A stretch of DNA of 57,831 bases, from assembly GCF_003254625.1 (NCBI RefSeq), contig NZ_QJRJ01000061.1, positions 1 to 57,831 of the forward strand, given 5' to 3'. Of the stretch, positions 40,911 to 49,817 are shown piece after piece (within the stretch, counting starts at the first letter, position 1; the number at the start of each line of letters is the position of its first letter). The notes beneath the pieces are model-generated. The model saw only the letters and a list, made by a program, of their open reading frames with translations, did not search any database and was not told where the DNA came from. This DNA is from Flavobacterium ginsenosidimutans (GTDB lineage Bacteria; Bacteroidota; Bacteroidia; Flavobacteriales; Flavobacteriaceae). Made by a program: the position numbers and the translations under genes.

Positions 40911-41552
40911 ATGAAATTACAAGCCAATTTTTTATGCGCCTTAACACTTTTTTTATCAGCTTCATTTGGAATGCTGCACGCTCAGGACAATAATGTGAAC
41001 ACCGAGTTTGGTGTAAAGGGGGGATTTAATATGTCGAATTTATATCAAAGTGAAGCCGACGATGAAAATGTTTTATACGGATTTAATGCCGGGGTTTATG
41101 CTACTCTTCCTATTTCAGACTTTGTAGCTATTCAGCCAGAGATTTTATTTACCACAAAAGGTTCAGAATTAGAATATAACAACGCTTTTGCATCGGGGAA
41201 TACAAAATTTAGACTGAATTATATCGAAGTACCGCTTTTAGTGAGAGTAAATGTAACCAAAAACTTTAACATTCACGCCGGTGGTTATGCTTCCTACTTA
41301 GTAAGTTCTAAAGTAAGCGGGGACGGAACTTTTGATTTTGACGAAGAAATTGATGCCGACGATCTAGCTAGATTTGACGCAGGTCTTTCTGCTGGTGTTG
41401 GAGTCGATTTTAACCCAATCAGCATCGGATTACGTTACAATTACGGTTTAACTACTGTTGGGAAAGAAAGAACTGTTGCGGGAACAACTTTTACATTTCC
41501 AGATGCAAAAAACAGCAACCTTTCATTATATCTTTCTTACAAGTTAAACTAA
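40911..41552 (+). CDS. Outer-membrane beta-barrel protein (PorT-like family)
   Basis: A 213-residue protein with a signal peptide ending LHAQ (residue about 25). An eight-strand barrel follows (EFGVKGGFNMSNLY at the start, then FVAIQPEILFTTKGSELEY, then LNYIEVPLLVRVNV and a final SLYLSYKLN ending near an aromatic-poor C-terminus). This is the PF13568 type common in Bacteroidetes. An acidic loop (DFDEEIDADDLARF) is probably extracellular. It belongs to the stress/envelope cluster. Confidence 0.93.
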   Translation: MKLQANFLCALTLFLSASFGMLHAQDNNVNTEFGVKGGFNMSNLYQSEADDENVLYGFNAGVYATLPISDFVAIQPEILFTTKGSELEYNNAFASGNTKFRLNYIEVPLLVRVNVTKNFNIHAGGYASYLVSSKVSGDGTFDFDEEIDADDLARFDAGLSAGVGVDFNPISIGLRYNYGLTTVGKERTVAGTTFTFPDAKNSNLSLYLSYKLN

Positions 41553-41588
41553 ACAAGAAATTGATTATTAACCACTAAAATAAAAACC

Positions 41589-41741
41589 ATGTCTAACTTA
41601 TTATATACAATCGCAGTGATTCTGGTAATTCTCTGGGCTTTAGGGTTCTTTGTTTACAGTTTCGGAAGCATTATCCATATTCTGTTAGTAATTGCCATTA
41701 TCGCAGTATTGCTTCGACTAATTAAAGGTCGAGAAATTTAA
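41589..41741 (+). CDS. Lmo0937-family small membrane protein
   Basis: A 50-residue, two-helix membrane protein: MSNLLYTIAVILVILWALGF at the N-terminus, a polar turn, then HILLVIAIIAVLLRLIKG. The short polypeptide with two TM segments and a G-F-x-x-Y-S turn matches the Lmo0937 family. It lies 37 bp after the OMP gene. A stress-linked role is inferred from the cluster. Confidence 0.9.
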   Translation: MSNLLYTIAVILVILWALGFFVYSFGSIIHILLVIAIIAVLLRLIKGREI

Positions 41742-41799
41742 AAATCACACTATTATTAAATCAACAAATTATTAAATATTAATCCATAAATTATTCATT

Positions 41800-42084
41800 A
41801 TGAAAACTAGTAGCACAATTTTAGGAATTTTAGGAGCCGCAGCGGCGGGAGCATTCATAGGTGTTTTATTTGCACCAGACAAAGGTTCTAACACAAGAAA
41901 AAAAATCAAAGATAAATCGAAAGATTACTCAGATAATCTAAAATCTAAACTTGATGGCATTGTAAACACAATCACTTCAAACGGTAAAGAAATTATCGAA
42001 GAAGGAAAATCTAAACTTAACCAAGTTAAAGAGGATTACAATACCCTAAAAGACGATGTTAAAACAGTAAAATCAAACTATTAA
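41800..42084 (+). CDS. YtxH-domain protein
   Basis: A 94-residue protein. The YtxH signature ILGILGAAAAGAFIGVLFAP is one Gly/Ala-rich membrane segment, followed by DKGSNTRKKIKDKSKDY and a long helical Lys-rich tail. Such proteins are general-stress induced and inner-membrane anchored. It sits in the same cluster as the Lmo0937-like and holin-like genes. Confidence 0.93.
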   Translation: MKTSSTILGILGAAAAGAFIGVLFAPDKGSNTRKKIKDKSKDYSDNLKSKLDGIVNTITSNGKEIIEEGKSKLNQVKEDYNTLKDDVKTVKSNY

Positions 42085-42130
42085 TCCCTGTATTAAATAG
42101 TGAAATTTTCAAACCATAAAACCTTATCTC

Positions 42131-42490
42131 ATGGAACCAAATGCAACAACAAACGAAGATTTAAATCTTTACGAAAAAGCTGAAAACTACGCGAAAACAA
42201 GTTTAGAATTATTAAAACTGAAAACAGTATGTTCAGTGGCTGATGGTGTTTCATCATTAGCATCAAAGATTGCAATCGGTATTGTTGTTGCATTTTTCAC
42301 TTTGTTTCTAAATATAGGGATCAGCTTATGGATTGGAAAAGAACTTGGAGAGTATTACTATGGCTTTTTTATCATGGCGCTATTCTATTTGATTGTCGTA
42401 ATCGTTGTGGTAAAATCACATCATAAATTGATAAAAACGCCTATTGGTAATACCATTATTTCAAGTATTCTAAAAGAAACACAAAACTGA
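42131..42490 (+). CDS. Holin-X/phage-holin-like membrane protein
   Basis: A 119-residue protein with a soluble N-terminus and two membrane helices (about 50-75 and 82-100: IAIGIVVAFFTLFLNIGISL, then GFFIMALFYLIVVIVVV). This resembles the putative holin-X family (PF07332-like) found in bacterial stress clusters rather than in phages. It follows YtxH by 46 bp. No lysis genes are nearby, so the holin name reflects only the fold. Confidence 0.82.
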   Translation: MEPNATTNEDLNLYEKAENYAKTSLELLKLKTVCSVADGVSSLASKIAIGIVVAFFTLFLNIGISLWIGKELGEYYYGFFIMALFYLIVVIVVVKSHHKLIKTPIGNTIISSILKETQN

Positions 42491-42522
42491 TTTGATTATT
42501 AATACCTATAAAAAGACTAGTT

Positions 42523-42900
42523 ATGGAGGCTATTTACACTATTGATCAATTAAATCAAAAAATTAAGGAAGTAGAAATTCGCCAAGATACCGAATGGTGC
42601 GCCATAAAAGACCATATAGAGGACATTAAGGAAAATCTAAAGCCTATTAACCTAATTCGAAATACAGTTGAAGAAATCAACGAAACTGTTGGTTTTAAAA
42701 GCCATTTGGCACAATCGGCAATTAGTATCGGAATTGGTTATCTGGCAAAAAGATTCATCGTCGGAAAAGGCGACTCGATGTTTAAAGGTGTTTTAGGTTC
42801 AATCGTTCAGCTTATTGTAACAAACTTGGTTTCGAAACCTCATCATGATTCTTCTGAAAACGAAGAAGAATCATCACAATACGAACCGTCTAGAGAGTAA
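42523..42900 (+). CDS. Hypothetical stress-cluster protein
   Basis: A 125-residue protein. The N-terminus is coiled-coil-like (LNQKIKEVEIRQDTEWCAIK). A moderately hydrophobic stretch (SHLAQSAISIGIGYLAKRFI, then GVLGSIVQLIVTNLV) suggests one or two amphipathic or membrane helices. The C-terminus is acidic (SSENEEESSQYEPSRE). It ends the YtxH/holin cluster, 32 bp after the holin-like gene. Probably a membrane-associated partner; no family name assigned. Confidence 0.8.
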   Translation: MEAIYTIDQLNQKIKEVEIRQDTEWCAIKDHIEDIKENLKPINLIRNTVEEINETVGFKSHLAQSAISIGIGYLAKRFIVGKGDSMFKGVLGSIVQLIVTNLVSKPHHDSSENEEESSQYEPSRE

Positions 42901-42925
42901 TTTGTCAAACTTAAATTTAATTATT

Positions 42926-43024
42926 ATGGAAAAGCTAAGCGAAATAGTAATAAAAAATGGTGTCTACGTTTACTCGAATCTATATAAATGTTTTGAATAC
43001 ACACGATTATTTCTAGGTATCTAA
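42926..43024 (+). CDS. Possible 32-aa small protein
   Basis: ATG at 42926 gives MEKLSEIVIKNGVYVYSNLY and twelve more residues before TAA. It lies 25 bp after the stress-cluster gene, in the same direction, with a similar TTAATTATT leader. It is too short for composition tests, and conservation in relatives is unknown. Confidence 0.35.
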   Translation: MEKLSEIVIKNGVYVYSNLYKCFEYTRLFLGI

Positions 43025-43084
43025 CTTTCATTATACGTTATTGGGGAAACGGTTAATGAAGATAAGACCTTCGATATATTTTTT

Positions 43085-43122
43085 TTAAGATACTGAGATT
43101 CTAAGATGCTAAGGTTCTAAGT
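43085..43122. repeat. Octamer-type repeat (GATNCTAAGG), copy 1
   Basis: The run AAGATACTGAGATTCTAAGA and on, then TGCTAAGGTTCTAAG, has an 8-nt period. Related stretches at 43293-43335 and, inverted, at 43419-43461 and 43474-43515. Confidence 0.75.
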
Positions 43123-43145
43123 TTTCTCTCTTTATCTAAATAGTA

Positions 43146-43179
43146 AAAAAAAGCTGAACTTTTAGTTCAGCTTTTTTAT
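43146..43179 (+). terminator. Terminator of the stress-cluster operon
   Basis: AAAGCTGAACT/AGTTCAGCTTT with a T-run. An A-run before it allows bidirectional use. Confidence 0.88.
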
Positions 43180-43292
43180 TTTATAACGTCAGAGAAAAAC
43201 CTCTGAACCTTTGCATCTTTGTACCTCTGAACCTATGTACGATAACAATATATTGCATTCCAGCGGTTGAAACTCGCTGGCTATATTTTTTT

Positions 43293-43515
43293 TTTGAGAT
43301 GCTAAGGTACTAAGTTGCTAAGATTCTAAGCTTTTTCCAATCTTTGGTATTTTTTTACACAAAAAAAGCCGAACAAAGTTCGGCTTAAATATATTTATTT
43401 TTATGCTCAAAGAGAAAACTTAGAACCTTAGCATCTTAGTACCTTAGCATCTCAAAAAATATGTTCAAAGAGAAAAAACTTAGAACCTTAGCAACTTAGT
43501 ATCTTAGCATCTAAG
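43293..43515. repeat. Inverted pair of octamer-repeat tracts around prfA terminator
   Basis: Left tract 43296-43335 reads GAGATGCTAAGGTACTAAG-type. Right tracts 43419-43461 and 43474-43512 are its reverse complement, CTTAGAAC CTTAGCAT CTTAGTAC with an 8-bp period. The arms could pair across the prfA terminator. The 500-bp gap 43025-43524 contains only these repeats and two terminators. Confidence 0.8.
43361..43385 (-). terminator. Terminator of prfA
   Basis: On the minus strand AGCCGAAC/GTTCGGCT is followed by a T-run (A at 43361-43367). It lies about 140 bp past the prfA stop. Confidence 0.8.
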
Positions 43516-43524
43516 AAGTTTACG

Positions 43525-44601
43525 TTAGTAAACTTCCGAAGCTTCCTTCAATTTCTCCATATTATTAACCAACTGAAGCTCAGAAACGATTTTCTGAATA
43601 TCACCATTCATGATATTTCCTAGATCGTAAAGCGTTAAACCAATACGGTGATCGGTTACACGACCTTGCGCATAGTTATACGTACGGATTTTTGCCGAAC
43701 GGTCTCCAGAACTTACCTGAGAACTTCGTTTTTTAGCATCTTCTTCCTGCTTTTTAGCCAATTCCATTTCGTACAAACGAGAACGTAATACCATTAAAGC
43801 TTTATCTTTATTCTTGTGCTGCGATTTCTCATCCTGACATTGCGCCACCAAACCTGTTGGAATGTGCGTTAAACGTACAGCCGATTTCGTAGTATTTACC
43901 GATTGTCCTCCAGGTCCAGACGAACAGAAGAAATCTACACGAACATCGTTCATATCTACCTGAACATCAAACTCCTCAGCTTCTGGCAAAACCATAACCG
44001 TTGCAGCCGATGTATGCACACGTCCTTGAGTTTCTGTCTGCGGAACACGCTGTACACGGTGAACACCCGCTTCAAACTTCAAAGTTCCGTATACATCTTC
44101 TCCAGTAACCTCAAAAATAACCTCTTTGAAACCTCCAGAAGTACCCTCGTTCATATCTACAACAGATGATCTCCATCCCATAGATTCGCAATATTTCGTG
44201 TACATTCTAAACAAGTCACCAGCAAAAATACTCGCTTCGTCCCCACCCGTTCCGGCGCGGATCTCCACCATTACGTTTTTCGCATCTTCAGGATCTTTAG
44301 GAATAAGCATAAATTTGATTTCCTCCTCCAATTCTGGCAGACGTTCTTTTGCTTCATCCAATTGCATTTTGGCCATTTCCACCATTTCAGCATCGCTTCC
44401 GTCAGCAATAATTTCGTTTGCTTCTTCGATGTTTGCTAAAATTATGATGTACTCTTCTCTCTTTTCAACAAGCGCTTTTATCCCTTTATATTCTTGGTTA
44501 AGCTGCTTATAACGTTTTTGATCAGAAATAACATCCGGCTGAATAATCAAATCCGAAATCTCATCGAAACGCTGCTTTACATATTGAAGTCTATCTAACA
44601 T
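43525..44601 (-). CDS. prfA: Peptide chain release factor 1
   Basis: A 358-residue class I release factor for UAA/UAG. The catalytic GGQ is in [20 protein letters not shown]. The RF1 domain order is intact: N-terminal coiled coil, PCRF core with [16 protein letters not shown] and the stop-codon recognition region ([18 protein letters not shown]), then the GGQ domain and the Lys-rich C-terminus. The ATG at 44601 matches the family length. It is monocistronic. Confidence 0.98.
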   Translation of the reverse strand: MLDRLQYVKQRFDEISDLIIQPDVISDQKRYKQLNQEYKGIKALVEKREEYIIILANIEEANEIIADGSDAEMVEMAKMQLDEAKERLPELEEEIKFMLIPKDPEDAKNVMVEIRAGTGGDEASIFAGDLFRMYTKYCESMGWRSSVVDMNEGTSGGFKEVIFEVTGEDVYGTLKFEAGVHRVQRVPQTETQGRVHTSAATVMVLPEAEEFDVQVDMNDVRVDFFCSSGPGGQSVNTTKSAVRLTHIPTGLVAQCQDEKSQHKNKDKALMVLRSRLYEMELAKKQEEDAKKRSSQVSSGDRSAKIRTYNYAQGRVTDHRIGLTLYDLGNIMNGDIQKIVSELQLVNNMEKLKEASEVY

Positions 44602-44709
44602 TTTCTAATTCCTTTTATTGGACGGCAAAATTACAAAATTTTTATCGAAAATTCTAGTGTTCATTTTTTAGGGAATTTAAGTTGAATATTTAGTGGAATT
44701 GTAATGATT

Positions 44710-44825
44710 TTTAGGAGCTATTTCCTGCTATCCGCTATATCTTTTTAGGCGGAAAGTTTAAGGTTTAATAAGTTCTTTTTCGTTTGCCTAAAAAGGATGC
44801 CGCTTCTATCAGGGCTAGGGCTTTG
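44710..44825. repeat. Interspersed Bacteroidota repeat with inverted arms
   Basis: TTTCCTGCTATCCGCTATAT, then arms CTTTTTAGGC (44741-44750) and GCCTAAAAAG (44786-44795), then GATGCCGCTTCTATCAGGGC. This arrangement is familiar from many Flavobacterium intergenic regions. The 314-bp gap 44602-44915 has no gene. Confidence 0.65.
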
Positions 44826-44915
44826 TTTTTCATAAAACACTTTACGGTTTTCCGTAATGTATTTAGCTTTTATGTTCTTAGTTTTGAAAACTAACTAACA
44901 ACCACAACTAAAAAA

Positions 44916-45464
44916 ATGAAAAAACTGTTTAGCATATTCTTGTTACTCTTTGTAATAATGCAAAATTATTCTCAGGGAAATGGTTCTGAAACACGTAAGT
45001 TTATTGAAAATGCAGAAATCACCCAAGTAAATAAAGATTGGAATACAAAAGCAGAATTTAAGTCCGGACTTGATGAAATAGTTTCTTTCTTTCCAATTGA
45101 AGTAATTGATTTAAAATCCAACAGAAAAATAAAATCATTACAAGTGGATATGACTCTAAAATACCACGGAAATAATGATTTCAAATCTTCATGGATTGAT
45201 TTAAATGAAGTCGACGAATTTATATTGTTTATTGAACAATATGTTATTCCAAATCTGAAAGATAAAACCGAAAAAAACCAATCAACAACATACATTTTTA
45301 ATTCAAAAGAAATAATGTTTAGTTTTAAAATTCAAAATGCTTTAAGAAGAATATCAATATATCTTAAAGATAATGGTATTACAGATTATGAAAATTATTT
45401 CTGGACAGAAACACAAGTAGGGAAAATTCCTGAATTGCTTACAATGTTGAAGGAGATTAAATAA
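44916..45464 (+). CDS. Secreted hypothetical protein
   Basis: A 182-residue protein with a Sec signal (KKLFSIFLLLFVIMQNYSQG, cleavage near residue 20). The mature part is mixed alpha/beta with FLPIEVIDLKSNRKIKSLQV-like strands (actual FFPIEVIDLKSNRKIKSLQV), then YHGNNDFKSSWIDLNEVDEF. No family was recognised. It precedes another exported hypothetical gene by 15 bp; the two form an operon in an accessory-looking region. Confidence 0.75.
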   Translation: MKKLFSIFLLLFVIMQNYSQGNGSETRKFIENAEITQVNKDWNTKAEFKSGLDEIVSFFPIEVIDLKSNRKIKSLQVDMTLKYHGNNDFKSSWIDLNEVDEFILFIEQYVIPNLKDKTEKNQSTTYIFNSKEIMFSFKIQNALRRISIYLKDNGITDYENYFWTETQVGKIPELLTMLKEIK

Positions 45465-45479
45465 TTTAAAAAAAGATTT

Positions 45480-46232
45480 ATGAAATATTTTCTATTCATA
45501 ATTTTAATTGGAATCAATTTAAATGCACAAGATTGCCCGACGAGAATTGGCGACTTTGAAATAAATTCTACAAAAACATCTGATCTAGAATCGATATTAC
45601 CTTCATATTCGTCATATATGACAATAATAGAAGACTTAAATGAATATCAAAATAAAGTAGTTAATTATGAAGATCTTAATGAAAAATACTCAGGAGGAAC
45701 ACTTCCTTATAGATTAAAACCAGACTATAATAATGTAAAAAGTTGGTATAATTTAGAAGTTGCCTCAGTAAATGATTCTACAGAAGTAATATTTATCCCT
45801 AGTTATGAAACTGATAATATTGTTATTAAAAATGTTTTACTAAAATTCTATAACGATAAATTATATTTTATAAGGGCAAGCTTAAATAAAAATTATACTG
45901 ATATTATTCTTGAAAAATATAAAGGAAAGGGATTTAAGTCAGAAGAAAAGAAAACTCCAAATAATTGTAAAGATCCAAAATTAAAAAAATATCATAATTC
46001 ATTATCTCAGTATTTTTTTGCTTCTGAGGAAAATAAAATCCGAGCAATGTTAACTTTTGATTTTAAAATCAATAAATATTGTGAAACTGTAATTAATGAT
46101 AGAATAGAAATATTCGATTTCGACATTTACATAAGAGAAAATAAAAAAATCAAGTTCAATATGGAAAACATGCAAATGATGGAAGATGATAGAAGAAAAA
46201 TTGAAAAGGAAGAAAAACTTAAAAGATTTTAA
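45480..46232 (+). CDS. Secreted hypothetical protein
   Basis: A 250-residue protein with a signal peptide (KYFLFIILIGINLNAQ). It has several Cys (C19, and C162 in NNCKDPK), then a FDFKINKYCETVINDRIEIF segment and a very charged Lys/Glu/Met C-terminus (DDRRKIEKEEKLKRF). No family was recognised. It is co-transcribed with the exported protein upstream. The pair may be envelope proteins specific to this lineage. Confidence 0.72.
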   Translation: MKYFLFIILIGINLNAQDCPTRIGDFEINSTKTSDLESILPSYSSYMTIIEDLNEYQNKVVNYEDLNEKYSGGTLPYRLKPDYNNVKSWYNLEVASVNDSTEVIFIPSYETDNIVIKNVLLKFYNDKLYFIRASLNKNYTDIILEKYKGKGFKSEEKKTPNNCKDPKLKKYHNSLSQYFFASEENKIRAMLTFDFKINKYCETVINDRIEIFDFDIYIRENKKIKFNMENMQMMEDDRRKIEKEEKLKRF

Positions 46233-46341
46233 ATTATCGAGCTAAAATTACATTTATACTAAACAAGAGCTCTCTTCCTCAATATCGCAAATGTCTCATT
46301 CCTTTAAGCATCTTAAAAAAACAATTTCATAATAGAAGAAA

Positions 46342-47475
46342 ATGCTACAACTATTAGATAAAATAAAAATCATAAATAAATATCAAAAGGAGATTTCTGA
46401 CTTATCATCAGAAGAGAGATTTAATATTTTTAGAATTTGTGGGGTTAATCATTACGAAGTAACACATTCAGCAATTTTAACAGAGCTTTTAAGCAATAAT
46501 TCATCTCATAGTTTTGGTAATAAATTTTTAATAGCATTTCTTAAAGTTTTAAAAAGAGAAAATTTATTATCTGAAGATTATCATTTTTCCCTCGAAGACA
46601 TAAAAGTAATTCCTGAATTTTCAACTGGAGAGCTAGGAAGAATTGATATTCTAATTAAGAACAGTAATCAATGTCTTATAATCGAAAATAAAATTTATGC
46701 TAATGATCAAAAAAAACAATTAAAGAGATATGAAACATATGCAAAAAATAACTTCGCAAATTATAAACTCTTTTACTTAACATTATTTGGAGATGAAGCC
46801 TCTGAAAATAGTGCACAAGATTCTAATTACACAACAGTTTCGTATAGCCATACTATAATAAACTGGTTAGAAAGATGTGTAGAGATTTCCGCTAAAAATC
46901 CAGTTATAAGAGAAACTTTAATACAATACATCAATCACTTAAAATATTTAACAAATAATACTTCACTTTCTAAAATGAATAATGAAATCATTGAACTTTT
47001 AAGTCAAAACGACAATATTGAAGCGACTTTTACAATTGGAGAAAGATTAAATGATGTCAAAAATCATTTGATTAATAAAATTTTGTTAGCGCAGTTAAAT
47101 GATTTATGCAAAGAACTTAATCTAGTCAATGAATCTGAAGAATACGACAGAGTTAATACATCTTGGGCAGGATTTCAAATTACAAATCCAGAATGGAAAT
47201 TTTTTAAAATAGCCTTGGAATTTGAAGCTCGCGGATTGAGAAATTCAATTATTGGATTGACACATATAAATCGAGACGATCGAAAAGATGAAACATTCGA
47301 AATATTAAAAGGACGATTTAAAGGGAATAATAAAAACTGGGTCTGGAATGATTTTCCTAAATATAATTCTTGGAATAAAGATGCTATGATTGCAATTCAA
47401 AATGGTGAAATGAGGAATATTTTTAAAATAGAAATAGAAAACATTTTATCAAAAACAAAAGGTTTAGAAATGTAA
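46342..47475 (+). CDS. PD-(D/E)XK nuclease-like protein (PF14281 type)
   Basis: A 377-residue protein. The N-terminus carries the E-x-x-H-S-A-I-L-T-E-L-L block seen in PD-(D/E)XK_4 proteins. The nuclease core is GRIDILIKNSNQCLIIENKI followed by Y-A-N-D-Q-K-K-Q-L-x-R-Y: Asp108-class, then E-N-K, with the downstream Gln/Tyr helix. All catalytic positions (D...E-x-K) are present. The C-half (about 230-370, with SWAGFQITNPEWKFFKIALE) is a binding domain of unknown partner. Such proteins occur in defence islands but usually lack a named system. It is monocistronic here. Confidence 0.85.
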   Translation: MLQLLDKIKIINKYQKEISDLSSEERFNIFRICGVNHYEVTHSAILTELLSNNSSHSFGNKFLIAFLKVLKRENLLSEDYHFSLEDIKVIPEFSTGELGRIDILIKNSNQCLIIENKIYANDQKKQLKRYETYAKNNFANYKLFYLTLFGDEASENSAQDSNYTTVSYSHTIINWLERCVEISAKNPVIRETLIQYINHLKYLTNNTSLSKMNNEIIELLSQNDNIEATFTIGERLNDVKNHLINKILLAQLNDLCKELNLVNESEEYDRVNTSWAGFQITNPEWKFFKIALEFEARGLRNSIIGLTHINRDDRKDETFEILKGRFKGNNKNWVWNDFPKYNSWNKDAMIAIQNGEMRNIFKIEIENILSKTKGLEM

Positions 47476-47623
47476 TTACATCATATTTAACGCACGCATC
47501 TTACTGATTAACATAAAATAAGCACAAGTAGATTGCTCGTGATAGCAACACATATTCAATAAATTCAATATCAGAAGCATAATATAAATCTATCTAAACA
47601 AATAAATTATCCAACAACCCATT

Positions 47624-48211
47624 ATGGCAGAATTAAGTAAAATATTTAGTCATCTTTCAAGAGATTTATTTATATATTTCTTAACAGGTTTTATAGTTGT
47701 TATCGACCTAGCATATCTTGATTATTTATTTAACACAGCAAGTACTTTTAAATACATAAAGACAATTCCATATTGGGCAATTAGTTCAACTATCATTGCT
47801 TTTACAATTGGACATTTAGTATTTTCAATAATGTATTTTATTTTTGAATATACTAAACTAGAAATTTGGTTAAAGAAAAAGCTATTCTCGTCTTATGACC
47901 ATGAAAATAATAAACCGCCTTTTGAAATTAGCTTTGAAAAAGAAATTAAAATATTCGAAAAAAAGAGGGTGCTTCACGATCAATTTATTGAGAGGCATAC
48001 ACAACTGTACTTAATGCGTTGGAATCTTGCGGGAGGGTTTATGTTTAGTGGTTTGACTAATATTCTTTTTGAGATTTATTTTCATTTTACCATTGTTTTT
48101 ACTGCTCTTTCCATTCTTTCAATTTTGATAGGATTTTCGCTCTACGTTTTATCTTTAAAAACAGAGAAAGATTGCTTTGCCAGAATAAATAAAATTGCTG
48201 ACTCAATTTGA
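47624..48211 (+). CDS. Multi-pass membrane protein, hypothetical
   Basis: A 195-residue protein with about four membrane segments: about 17-36 (LFIYFLTGFIVVIDLAYLDY), 52-75 (IPYWAISSTIIAFTIGHLVF onward), about 140-158 and 160-180 (ALSILSILIGFSLYVLSLKT). A cytoplasmic loop of 80-135 separates the pairs. No family was recognised. It is unrelated by sequence to the next gene. Its location among accessory genes suggests lineage-specific content. Confidence 0.72.
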   Translation: MAELSKIFSHLSRDLFIYFLTGFIVVIDLAYLDYLFNTASTFKYIKTIPYWAISSTIIAFTIGHLVFSIMYFIFEYTKLEIWLKKKLFSSYDHENNKPPFEISFEKEIKIFEKKRVLHDQFIERHTQLYLMRWNLAGGFMFSGLTNILFEIYFHFTIVFTALSILSILIGFSLYVLSLKTEKDCFARINKIADSI

Positions 48212-48289
48212 TGAATTTATCCCGTTAGAGTAGATTTGCATCCGCGCCCAAAACAGCAGAACATAATACAAATCATAAAAACACAATAC

Positions 48290-48904
48290 ATGACAGAGTT
48301 TTTATTTGACTATAAGGAAATTATAAATATTACATTAAGTCTCATAATTGGGGCAATTCCAACATTTTATGATATTAAAAAAGGAAAAAACAATAAAAAA
48401 CTAAATGGAAAAGGTAAGATTTTGTTATTTGTATGTTCCATTTTTATTATATTTTCTTTCTATACATTTTATCAGGAAAAGAATAGAATAAAATCTGATG
48501 ATATAATTTTAAAGTTTAGTCTACGATCTCCAACTCCATTTTCAAGCTATCAAGAAATATCAGATAAACTTCCAAAAGAAATCTTTGTACCTCTTATAAA
48601 AATTGAAAAAGCAAGTACCTCAGGTTTCTTTAAATTTCAAAATTTTAATTCTGGGAATGGGCACGCCTCAGAATCAAAATTTGTAAATTATGTTTGTTAT
48701 ATATCTGAAAATAAATCAATAGAAAATTTTCCTAAAAATATCGAAGATGTAAATCCTGAAAATGTAGTCTTATATTTATCCCTCAAAAAATATTTTAAAA
48801 ATGGATATTCAATGAATGGCTTGCCAAAACTTATCTTAAGAAATACCACATATGAAGGAAAAATAGATCTAATTAATGATAAAATTGAATTTTCTAAACC
48901 ATGA
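48290..48904 (+). CDS. Membrane-anchored hypothetical protein
   Basis: The frame opens at 48236; the ATG at 48290 (TEFLFDYKEIINITLSLIIG) removes an implausible Pro/Gln-rich leader and gives 204 residues. It has two N-terminal hydrophobic segments (about 10-26 and 44-60, KILLFVCSIFIIFSFYTFYQ) and a soluble beta-rich domain with PKLILRNTTYEGKIDLIND at the end. No family was recognised. The sequence just before the start contains a repeat-like GATTTGCATCCGCG also seen near 51256. Confidence 0.7.
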   Translation: MTEFLFDYKEIINITLSLIIGAIPTFYDIKKGKNNKKLNGKGKILLFVCSIFIIFSFYTFYQEKNRIKSDDIILKFSLRSPTPFSSYQEISDKLPKEIFVPLIKIEKASTSGFFKFQNFNSGNGHASESKFVNYVCYISENKSIENFPKNIEDVNPENVVLYLSLKKYFKNGYSMNGLPKLILRNTTYEGKIDLINDKIEFSKP

Positions 48905-49011
48905 TTCCCTGCTACACAAAGTATTCAACCAGACCAACTCCACAATTCTGAAAACTTTAGGGATTGGATTGCCTCAGCTTGTACAATTTTTACTAAAAAT
49001 AGAAAATATAA

Positions 49012-49329
49012 CTAAACCTTATAAACATCATCCAACAACTCCATTTCATCTTCTGGCAATAACTGCAAGGCAATTTCAAGCAAAGTCATTACATTGACAT
49101 TATTGTCTTTTGTAAAACTCGACAAACTTTGCGCATCAGGATTAAGCAAAATAATACTTGCTTTGAGCAAATCTGAAACCATTAGATTTAATTCGTTATA
49201 AGAAGATACTTTTAGCGGTATTGTAAATGAGTTGGTTTCTTTTGGTTCTGGTTTTAGCGTAGTGAAGTATTTTCCTTTATTTATTATTCCTAGCAATTCT
49301 TCGGCTCTTTCTTTATTTTGGATTTTCAT
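49012..49329 (-). CDS. Conserved ~105-aa protein, paralog of 4334-4648
   Basis: It shares YFTTLKP, a V-S-D-L-L-K-A segment and LLPEDEMELL with the gene at 4334. There is no signal or TM. It is divergent from the HTH gene at 49442, as the first copy is divergent from an HTH gene. The repeated pairing of an HTH gene and this family supports a real regulatory module. Its role is unknown; binding to the HTH protein is plausible. Confidence 0.8.
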   Translation of the reverse strand: MKIQNKERAEELLGIINKGKYFTTLKPEPKETNSFTIPLKVSSYNELNLMVSDLLKASIILLNPDAQSLSSFTKDNNVNVMTLLEIALQLLPEDEMELLDDVYKV

Positions 49330-49441
49330 TTTTATATAAGATTTAATTTACAATTTTAAACAAATATATAAAAAATCAGTAACATACAACCCCTTTCTTA
49401 CATTCACTTAAAAACAATCGATTACTTGTAATTTCATTTCT

Positions 49442-49678
49442 ATGAAAAGAGAAAGAAAAAGTGAAATTCCAGAAGTTGTAAAAGACCTAGGAATCAAGAT
49501 TAAAGATATAATTGAAGAAAAGAAATTCAAGCGACGAGAGGTTGCTCATGATGCAGAAATGGATGTTGAAAGTCTAAGAAAATATATAAAAGGCTCGCAA
49601 GAAATGAAAGTAAGCACTTTGTTTAAAATTGCACAAGCTTTAAAAATTCATCCAAGTGAATTAATTAAGGATTTGTAA
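49442..49678 (+). CDS. Small XRE-type HTH protein
   Basis: A 78-residue protein, essentially one HTH domain (about 15-76: GIKIKDIIEEKKFKRREVAH, then DAEMDVESLRKYIKGSQEMK and TLFKIAQALKIHPSELIKDL). It lacks the coiled-coil tail of the 3734 regulator. It is divergent from the 105-residue protein by 112 bp, where a shared operator would lie. DNA binding is well supported by the fold. Confidence 0.85.
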   Translation: MKRERKSEIPEVVKDLGIKIKDIIEEKKFKRREVAHDAEMDVESLRKYIKGSQEMKVSTLFKIAQALKIHPSELIKDL

Positions 49679-49704
49679 TCACGAAAAAGACTCAAATTGC
49701 AAAT

Positions 49705-49753
49705 TAATCTTTGCGGAGCTACTTGCGAAGATTTCTCCTTATGTCGAAATGAC
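49705..49753. repeat. TGTCATTTCGA-family repeat fragment
   Basis: AATCTTTGCGGAGCTACTTG followed by the TCTCC and GTCGAAATGACA end of the family. It is one unit of the type amplified at 50780-51153. Confidence 0.8.
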
Positions 49754-49817
49754 AAAACTGAATCGAATAAATTTGCAAACACACATAGATCTATAAATTT
49801 TTAATTAAACTCTCCAA

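Noticed and set aside
42131..42490. Holin-like gene as sign of a lysis cassette
   Set aside because: It sits in a conserved YtxH/Lmo0937/DUF4142 stress cluster with no endolysin or spanin.
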